Source: Isoetes taiwanensis | Lineage: Eukaryota; Streptophyta; Lycopodiopsida; Isoetales; Isoetaceae | Assembly: GCA_021234155.1 (NCBI GenBank) | Contig: JAJEKV010000034.1 | Location: 14,496,671-14,560,670, forward strand | Direction: 5' to 3' | Length of the DNA: 64,000 nt | Shown here: in pieces, positions 57,187 through 64,000 of the stretch | Position numbering within the stretch: position 1 is the stretch's first letter | How the letters are laid out: each line of letters begins with the position of its first letter | Program-made: the position numbers and the translations under genes | The notes under the pieces: generated by a model | Seen by the model: only the letters and a program-made list of their open reading frames with translations | What the model was told of the DNA's origin: nothing | The model's database searches: none

Positions 57187-57719
57187 AGCCTCGCCTCATG
57201 GTCTTTATATGAACTTGATGAAAGCCTATGTAAAGTATTTATAATAGGAGCTATTACATTCTCGAAGTTTTCAAACTCTCGATACATGTCCGGATACACG
57301 AGCATGTCTATGCGACCTTCCGAGCTATCAAAGTCCGGATACATGTCGGATACATGCGTCTTTGACGCCCCTCTGGGACCAAGCCCATTTATCAAACAGA
57401 ACACCGGAATATGCATAAAACCCACGTCTTTCCTTTGAACAAAAATTTTCCATTCTCACTAGGATGCTACAATGCCTAAACTGCGAAGTGTTACGCACCA
57501 ATCTCTGCAGGATGCCCCACATCCCTTGACATATTTGTGGTTGTATATCCGGGCACATGCAGTTTACATAAACCCTCTTTTCCATTTCCATTTCGTTCTT
57601 GCGGAGATATCTAGCAAGTAATCCGCACACGATGCTCATTGCCATTTTGAAACGTCAGATAATCTATAAAAGCCTGGGATCATCCGCTCATCCGAAGCCG
57701 AGCTCGATCGGTGCACATT

Positions 57720-57945
57720 GGCGAGGAAATCCGTCGAACCCTAGCAAATCCGGCATTCTCTTGCAGAGATTAGCTTCGAAAGTTGAGCTTGATATTTGTT
57801 ATTCTGCTCAACAGAGGTTTAGTATTTATGTCTTTGTACCTCCTAGTAGACCATCAAACCCTAGAAAATCCGGCATTCTCTTGCAGAGATTAGCTTCGAA
57901 AGGTGAGCTTGATATTTGTTATTCTGCTCCGCAGAGGTTTAGCAC
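57720..57945 (+). repeat. Direct duplication of a ~92-bp segment
   Basis: AAATCCGGCATTCTCTTGCAG..GAGCTTGATATTTG..CAGAGGTTTAG occurs twice (from about 57747 and about 57868), about 120 bp apart. The open frame across it repeats the same peptide and is not recognised. Confidence 0.75.
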
Positions 57946-58008
57946 CCAAACAGGCACCTAAGTGAATAGAAAAGGCAAAAATGGAGGTCCTGGCATTTGA
58001 TCTGATAC

Positions 58009-58813
58009 CAGGGTAAATTTTAACGGCCCTAAATGTTTTTCTATTCAAATTAAGGTTGGCTAAACTTATGAAAAACAAAAGTTCTTAGATTTTTTTCTTG
58101 GCGAAATTTGATAAAATAAAGCCCTTTAATTATCTTCCCACTTGGCTAAAATGTAAAATTTATATGACATGAAATTCTGATGTTGGCGAATTTTTCTTGG
58201 TCCCCAGTTAAAGTGCAACTATTTAACTTCAAACTTTGAGCACTGATTAGTACATGAATGACATTGATTCAATATGCTTCTTTTACAAAACGATAACAAA
58301 GTTGTTCAAAGTACAATTCATAAGGAACAAACAATATCGTTTGAAGGAACATGCATGTTTATGTTGGGGTCAAATGCATCTAAATGGTGAATTTGGTGAT
58401 AAAGCCCTTTAGGGTCAACAATTGCAAGAAGAGATCACTACTATTTTAAGCTTAAAATGCACATCATATAACATTCTGCATAGCATTTAACCTAAACAAC
58501 TTATAGATAGAAATTCAAAATATGATTGAGGTAGCTAATGGCAATTCCTAAATGAAAGAGGTCCCTGAATAGAATTGGCATGGCTATTTGAATTGATCAG
58601 GGTTCTCTTAATCAACTTTAGAGAAGGCGATTCAATACACCATTCAGCAAACAATCCCGGCTAAACTCTAGGCGTTCAGAATTTACCCCCTTTTGGAGTG
58701 GCTAAATTATGCTTTTTCTAAAAAAATTGCCTTTATAAACTTTAGCCATGAAATTTGACTAAAAGTCTAAAAAATCGCCATTTGGCGAATTTTAGCCACT
58801 CTTTATTACCCTG
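58009..58813. mobile_element. hAT-type MITE, third member of the shared family
   Basis: The ends are CAGGGTAA and TTACCCTG. The direct repeat ATCTGATAC flanks both sides (58000-58008 and 58814-58822; nine bases match, eight are expected for hAT). The right subterminal AAAATCGCCATTTGGCGAAT is shared with 4035-4578 and 27156-27841. No transposase. Confidence 0.85.
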
Positions 58814-58829
58814 ATCTGATACAGTTTTC

Positions 58830-59568
58830 TTATGTTCTATGGAATTAAAGGAGCTTATGGCAAGCTCAAGAGAAGTGGTGACAGCCTTCTCAACCTCTCA
58901 TGATTTCTGTACTTCATCGACATTTGCATTTTTGGGTCAAGAATTTTCGGCGACATTATCATTATTTCCCCTCACTTTGGCCACTGTTATAAATGTTTAA
59001 CCTGATGTTATAAAGGTTCTACATAGTTTGGTGTGGTGGGGGGAGTGTTAGCCCTTTGGGCTACACATATGTATGAGTGGCATAGGCCACATGTATTTAT
59101 CACATTGGACCACTTGATCTAGGGCCCAGATTTAGCCCACATATGTAGTAGGTGGCATATGCCACATGTATTTGTCATATTGGACCCCACAATCTATGGC
59201 CCAGATTTAGCCTAGATTTGTGGTAGGTGAGATGTCAGTTAGGGTTAGGGTTTTGCTCTACTATTTAGAGAGAGCATTTCCTCTCATTGTTTAGGTTTCT
59301 GCTCACGTTTTGGAGCACCTCCTTTTAGAGCATCAATATGATTCAGTTTTGTTCATTCTTTGCTTTGTTCTTGTTCTTGGAGTTTCTTCCCACCTTCTTT
59401 TGTTGATCCATGAGCATTTGTGGCAGCCTTGTGGCATCCGGCAGTCATGGACTGCTGCTGCAAGGTGATGCCAAGAACCCCAAATATCAACATATACTCT
59501 AGCTTTGCCATGTGTATTTGTAGAAATAGATATCAATACAAACATGAACACTGTCTGGTATCATTTAC
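58830..59568. other. Intergenic, no gene seen
   Basis: Contains an imperfect duplication around GGTGGCATATGCCACATGTATTTGTCA (about 59078 and 59150). No coding sequence is supported. Confidence 0.5.
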
Positions 59569-59637
59569 AAGTCCCCAACTATTACAAGTCCCCAACTAAT
59601 GTTACAAGTCCCCAACTATTACAAGTCCCCAACTAAT
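59569..59637 (+). repeat. Short tandem repeat ACAAGTCCCCAACTA
   Basis: Four units with alternating AT and ATGTT linkers, immediately before the Helitron 3' hairpin. Confidence 0.85.
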
Positions 59638-59665
59638 GCCCAACAATGCTGGGCACTGTTACTAG
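59638..59665 (+). mobile_element. Helitron 3' terminus
   Basis: Hairpin GCCCA..TGGGC (59638-59654), then ACTGTTA, CTAG (59662-59665) and T. The layout and sequence are nearly the same as the ends at 31666-31694 and, inverted, 39223-39250. The element extends leftwards; a TCTTTTATATTATAAAG preceded by A at 51108 is a possible but unproven 5' end. Confidence 0.72.
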
Positions 59666-59874
59666 TAGATAATAGTCCGTTCTTATGCCAGGCACCAATT
59701 TCTAATCATATAGTAAAAAATTGAATGTTAAAATTAGAAGAATACTAATACAAAACATTAAAGGACAAATATAGCATTGAATAGAAAATACGATATCTAT
59801 TGGAATCACCATTCATAACTTACTTGGATCACCCTTCATACTTAACTTAAGCAACTAATTAAAATTCCTTTAGT

Positions 59875-61323
59875 TTAAAGGCAACTAGTTAAACTTGTTG
59901 CCTTTACTAGCTTGGTGAACTTGGTGAAAGCGTATACAGGGCCCAAAACATATGCCTCCACGGCAAAGGAATCGTATCGCAAAAACATGTGCGCGATAAA
60001 AAGCCTCCCAAACAATGGAGGTAAATGTTTGCCACCACATTGTTTATTTTCAGTTGATGGGGATACAGTCTCAGGTCCGTTGGACCAAAGCACATATTTA
60101 AGCAGCTTTTCCCCCTCGGGCCCCATAAATCTGTCTGGAATGAATTCGTCAGGCTTGGTAAAAACCACCGGATCTCGGGTAGCAAATGGCTGATACCCAA
60201 CAATCAATTCTCCTTTTTTAACCTTGAAGGATGCAGTGTGAGAGCTGATGATGATATCCTTGCGAGCTCTTGCACACTGATTCTTAACAGGCGGATCGAT
60301 CCTCAAAACCTCGTAAACTGTTGATTTTAAGAGCGGGGCATTCTCGAGAGCTTCCATGGTTAGCTTACCTCCAGTTTCCTTCACTGCAGCCCTGATCTCT
60401 TCCCTCAGTTTCTTGTGCAGATCTTCTCCGGCATCCCCGATGTATTTGAGCAGTGATGGAAACAAAATGTCCATGCCTCCGAATGTGTTGAAGCAGAGAA
60501 AAAATATCAAGTTGTGCAGAGCCTCTGCTCGATCTATTCCAAGCTCATTCTCTGCCATATCCAGGACCTCGGCGCCGTTGCTTCTGAAAAACTCGATTAG
60601 TTTATTGTATTCTCGTTGCACCAGAATGAAGGGAATTGGAGCAAAGATGAGGGCACTTCCAAGGGGTGCAATCTGGGGAACTATCCATAGCTTCACCGTT
60701 GCGGATCCATCCTTCATCCTCGCATTGTTCAGCACCACTCGTGTTAAGCAATCAAATGTGAAACCTGCAACATAAGTTACTTACAACTTGTCCATAAATT
60801 GGTTTGGCCTCAATTTACAACTTAACTCACCTGCCGAGAAACTAGCTTTTCCATCACTCTGCATGTCCTTTTCCCACTCGGGAAAGACCTCCTTGATCGA
60901 ATTCTCGAAATAAGGAAGCCATTTTGACGCGTTAATGCTCAAGATCCTGAAGCAGAACTTCTTCAACTGAGAATGCTTGTCTTTGTCCTCAATAGGATCC
61001 AAATAAGACAGAATCCTGAATCCCCCAGTGTAATCAGTACTAGGCATGTAACTACCAGTGAAAACATCCTTCTTCTCAACCTGCTCAAGATCGAAGAGAA
61101 CCTGGAAGCTGTTTTGATCGGCAACGAAAATAGCACGGGAATCTGGAAATCCAGGAGGGCCAGGGGGCATATGCGCGCGGAAAACTGTACTGTTATATGT
61201 TTCTACTCGCCTCTTAACATATGCATCCTGTCCGCCAGGTCCATTGAATTCAAGGCGATCCGTGGCGGGGCCGAGTAAGGGAAGGCCATAGCTGCCAGGA
61301 ATCTCTTTGAGCGGTAGATCCAT
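59875..61323 (-). CDS. CYP74-family P450 (allene oxide synthase-like)
   Basis: Exon 1 is 60831-61323 and exon 2 is 59875-60764. A 66-bp GT-AG intron between them keeps the frame (..FSAG|FTFDCL..), giving 460 residues. The ATG at 61323 was chosen because MDLPLKEIPGSYGLP matches the usual CYP74 start (LPxKxIPGxYGxP). The I-helix segment is CFNTFGGMDILFP (the CYP74 N-x-F-G-G-M, without the usual oxygen-activating Thr), ExxR is EVLR, and the heme loop is NGPETVSP..NKQCGGKHL with the ligand Cys. CYP74 enzymes rearrange fatty-acid hydroperoxides without O2 or reductase. Allene oxide synthase makes the jasmonate precursor, while hydroperoxide lyase and divinyl-ether synthase are close relatives that cannot be excluded by motif. 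No plastid transit peptide is visible. It is the only intact host gene in the window. Confidence 0.93.
60765..60830 (-). other. Intron of the CYP74 gene
   Basis: On the minus strand it runs GTGAGTTAAG..TATGTTGCAG. Reading through instead would reach a stop after 19 codons, so splicing is required for a complete enzyme. Confidence 0.88.
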
Positions 61324-61376
61324 GAAGAACAACAGAGTCTATCCAGGATGGTTGCTGAGGATTATTAATGGCAGAA

Positions 61377-61384
61377 ATTTATAT
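61377..61384 (-). promoter_or_regulatory. TATA box of the CYP74 gene
   Basis: ATATAAAT on the minus strand lies 54 bases upstream of the ATG, which would place the start of transcription about 20-30 bases before it and give a very short leader. Confidence 0.6.
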
Positions 61385-61393
61385 TCCTGCTAC

Positions 61394-61495
61394 TGACATG
61401 CATTGGACATGCATTTGACCCCAATTCACTTCTCCGAACGGACATGCATTGGACATGCATTTTCAGCCTAAAAACCTAAAAGTGACATGCATTGA
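61394..61495 (-). promoter_or_regulatory. Cluster of five CATGCA (RY-like) motifs upstream of the CYP74 gene
   Basis: CATGCA occurs at 61398, 61408, 61443, 61454 and 61486, with GGACATGCATT pairs duplicated at about 45-bp distance. CATGCA is the core of RY elements bound by plant B3-domain factors. A role here is inferred from the clustering just upstream of the TATA box. Confidence 0.5.
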
Positions 61496-61499
61496 ACAA

Positions 61500-63900
61500 T
61501 TTTGTTTAATGGGGGTAACATAAAATTTTATGGTCGGGGAGGGTGACCCTCCTCCGTTGGATTACCATTCTTGGACTAGATGCTCTAGATGAGGAGGCGG
61601 CTTCATCGAGGGCTGCTCAGCTTAGTCATCCAAAACAAGTATTGTGACCTTCTTCCTTTGCTTTTTCCTTAGCAATTTGAGCTGCTTCAGCTTGAGAAAA
61701 CAGATAATTTAGGCTTTTCTCTGTGTTTTCAATTCTGCAGTCATGAAAGCTTGAGCCAGGGTTTATCACTTACACGTTTTTTCTAACTTGGCACTGATTT
61801 GTTGGTAGCTGGACACTACCACAGCATCAAATTCTGTCAATAGAAAGAAAAAGCGCATCAAAATCATCATTTTTATTTATACTCTTTGAAGTAATGGGAT
61901 TTAGATGTATGATTTGAAATATGAACTGATTCACCCCATGCATTGTGTTATGGGATTTATCTGTTGTTTATTAAAGGCAGCTAGAGTTTTTTGAATAGAA
62001 GCTAATGGACCAAATACCAAAACCACTGAGGCCCAATGTGATTATTTATGATGGCCCACATTTGTCCACTTGCTCATTCAACATCCTGCTTGGTTAAGGC
62101 TCAAAAATACCCCATTTGTTATGACTGATGAGCAACTTGGAAGTGCAAGCTTGTTAGTTGTCCCCTTGTGTTATCTGCAATAAATTGAGCCATAGCATTT
62201 ACGTTGTCATTCTTTTCATCTCAGATGCCTGCATACTTTTGGGTGCCTCTTTCTTCGAGTAGTACATACATTCATATATCGAAAAGAAAATCTTTGTAGG
62301 TAGCTTGCCCAACTAGATTGCTCAAGGAATTTTGCTAACTTTGAGATCAAGCAGATATCAGTGTGGGATGCATCTTCATGCAGTGAGGACGAAGACATGG
62401 CATTGGAGCAAACTGTATATACAAGTAGAGACGCTGGTCTTTTTGATAGAAAACACAAAGAACCATAATCAAATTTGCTGGTATTGCAAATGGTTTCTAA
62501 CATAATCTGATTACATCTTAGTGGCCAAATACAAGTACAATGAAGATATTGCAATGAGCATATTGAGCAAATTTGACACACAAATAACTTGTCAAATGCT
62601 TGTGTTTTGTCCTTCAAGGACAAAGAACCATGTAGAACACAGACTATGCCTGTACCAACATCATAAACCTTGCTAAATAGAGAAGCAGAAATAACGCAGG
62701 TGAATTTTGAGTTGATGAATATGGTGATGAGCTAAGTTACGTCCAATTCTATTCTACTTATAAAATGGCAGAAATTGTGATGCTAACTCATTGAGTGATG
62801 GCCTGCAGTGTCCAGGGAATACAGAATTAGATTCTTCTCCTTTGAGCCCTGAGGCAAAAAAACAAGACGAACATAGACCCTGCATGGAAGAGCTTAGGAG
62901 ACAGGGAAGTAGAAGTAGCACAGGTGCAGTTTCAGTTGATTATTTAAATAATACAGATATTATTAGCCAATCCAGCACAAATTTGTAATCATGTATGTCG
63001 TATCTGCAGATTTCCTTCATCCAGAGAACATGTTAAAATTCTTCTCTCATATTAGACAGACTTCTTCTCATACTGCATTGAATGCAATCAACTTGTTAGA
63101 AAAAAATTTAGTGGTCAATTTCTGAATTAGCTCTTTGCGCTGTGGCAATGGTGGGACAAGAAGTCATTATGTGACACCTTGTAGAAGCTGGCTGGCCTGT
63201 TTAAGATAGATAGGGTTTTGAAAATTCTACTGATTTGGTGTTGGAGACCCTAAGCTTACATGGGAAATTCTGGCAGCATGAGAGCATGTATATAGTTAGA
63301 ATGAAATTAGAGGGCCTGAATGCAGACAAGTTTACATTTTCAAACATCCCAAAGACAGTAAATCACTGAACAGGGTAGAAGACAGTATATCATTGAATGT
63401 GTTGAAGAGAACATTCATCGTTATAAAGTCTGCTTCTGAGGTTGGTTCACAAAGTTTGCTTCAGTGGTTGTTGTGTTTCTAAACTTGACACATTTGAAAT
63501 TTTGATGTTTCACTGATATATTAAGTTCAGCCCAGTTCAAGCAAGCATTCAAATTATTTTTTGATGTATATTGATTTATGTATCTATTCTGAATAAGATT
63601 TTACTGTAAAAATATTGAAATACATTGTTCCTCATTTGTTGTTTGAGAAGTAAAAGAGTCACATCTTCGTGCCAATATTTTTGTAGATTATTTCTGACAT
63701 TCATAAACATTTCGGTCATGTTTTGGTTTTGGAACAAGATGTGCTGTCTGGATGGTTTACAGATTGTTGTTAGACCATGAAGGTCAAACTCCATACAGTT
63801 ATGGTGGCGATTTAGGGCCATGCCAGGCCTCTAGAATAATGACATCTATAAAAAAAAATTGATGTATTATAATTGTTACCTCGCAAGTAAGATGTTTGGC
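61500..63900. other. Intergenic, no gene seen
   Basis: AT-rich sequence with only short open frames on both strands; nothing recognised. Confidence 0.55.
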
Positions 63901-63906
63901 TATTAA

Positions 63907-64000
63907 AGGTCCCACGTGGTCCACTGATGGTCCTAAGTTGTACATTGAAGGGTACTTGGTGGTCCATTGAAGGGCACTTAATGGTCCATTGAAGGGCACA
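63907..64000 (+). repeat. Start of a ~20-bp tandem array running off the window
   Basis: TGGTCCATTGAAGGGCACTT repeats with drift (GGTCCACTGATGGTCC, GTACATTGAAGGGTACTTGG, GGTCCATTGAAGGGCAC). At least four units are visible before the edge. Confidence 0.8.

Noticed and set aside
51108-59665. A single 8.5-kb Helitron carrying the LINE
   Set aside because: The 5' candidate TCTTTTATATTATAAAG is only loosely similar to the confirmed 5' end (TCTTATATTATAATG), and no empty-site rejoining could be shown.

Overview
This 64 kb window is nuclear DNA from a land plant with a large, transposon-filled genome. The evidence is a CYP74-type cytochrome P450 (oxylipin pathway), many spliced genes, and plant-type CACTA, MULE, hAT, pogo, Helitron, Ty3/gypsy and LINE sequences nested in AT-rich intergenic DNA. 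The lineage cannot be fixed from sequence alone. A bryophyte, lycophyte, fern or gymnosperm seems at least as likely as an angiosperm (inference). The only gene that reads as intact is the CYP74 gene on the minus strand at 59875-61323. It has two exons, a nearby TATA box and a cluster of CATGCA motifs upstream. Nearly everything else is mobile or a relic.

Layout. 0-2.5 kb: hairpin and palindrome repeats, then two families of tandem repeats. 2.6-10.2 kb: diverged copies of a roughly 1 kb unit, ending in a giant foldback (centre near 8130) whose arms are tipped by inverted 19-20 bp minisatellites (5460-6810 and 9007-10185). 10.2-14 kb: gene fragments and a transposon-associated domain. 14.3-19.25 kb: a decayed four-exon gene whose parts look like a ParB-type DGQH motif, a possible methyltransferase-like segment and a HAD/CTD-phosphatase-like C-terminus. 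Its introns carry 13-bp dyads (CACGCCNGGCGTG), including an array at an almost exact 32-bp pitch. 19.69-20.13 kb: a hAT MITE. 20.73-26.88 kb: a Ty3/gypsy element with matching 5-bp flanking repeats, with a pogo-like transposase lying before its 3' LTR. 27.16-27.84 kb: another hAT MITE.

31.7-47.4 kb is a nest. A Ulp1-like cysteine protease gene (+) and a SWIM-type MULE transposase gene (-) are surrounded by arrays of a 24-25 bp motif (AGGACANNTGTCCT + GATTAACC), which also occurs inside a transposase intron. One array is interrupted by a CACTA element (35140-42959, TSD TAT) carrying a piece of a BAP31-like ER membrane protein gene. That CACTA element is itself interrupted by a Helitron (39223-42695) carrying a universal stress protein exon. 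47.4-51.7 kb is mostly empty. 51.7-57.2 kb is a GC-rich non-LTR retrotransposon with duplicated 5' monomers, endonuclease, reverse transcriptase (YADD) and a (TATTC)n tail. A hAT MITE (58.0-58.8), a Helitron 3' end (59.64-59.67), the CYP74 gene, and the start of another roughly 20-bp array at the right edge complete the window.

A recurring theme is that several unrelated mobile-gene families each carry their own short repeated motif, usually a dyad, in flanks and introns. Many reading frames are broken by TAG or TGA where CAG or CGA is expected, as C-to-T decay of methylated DNA would produce.
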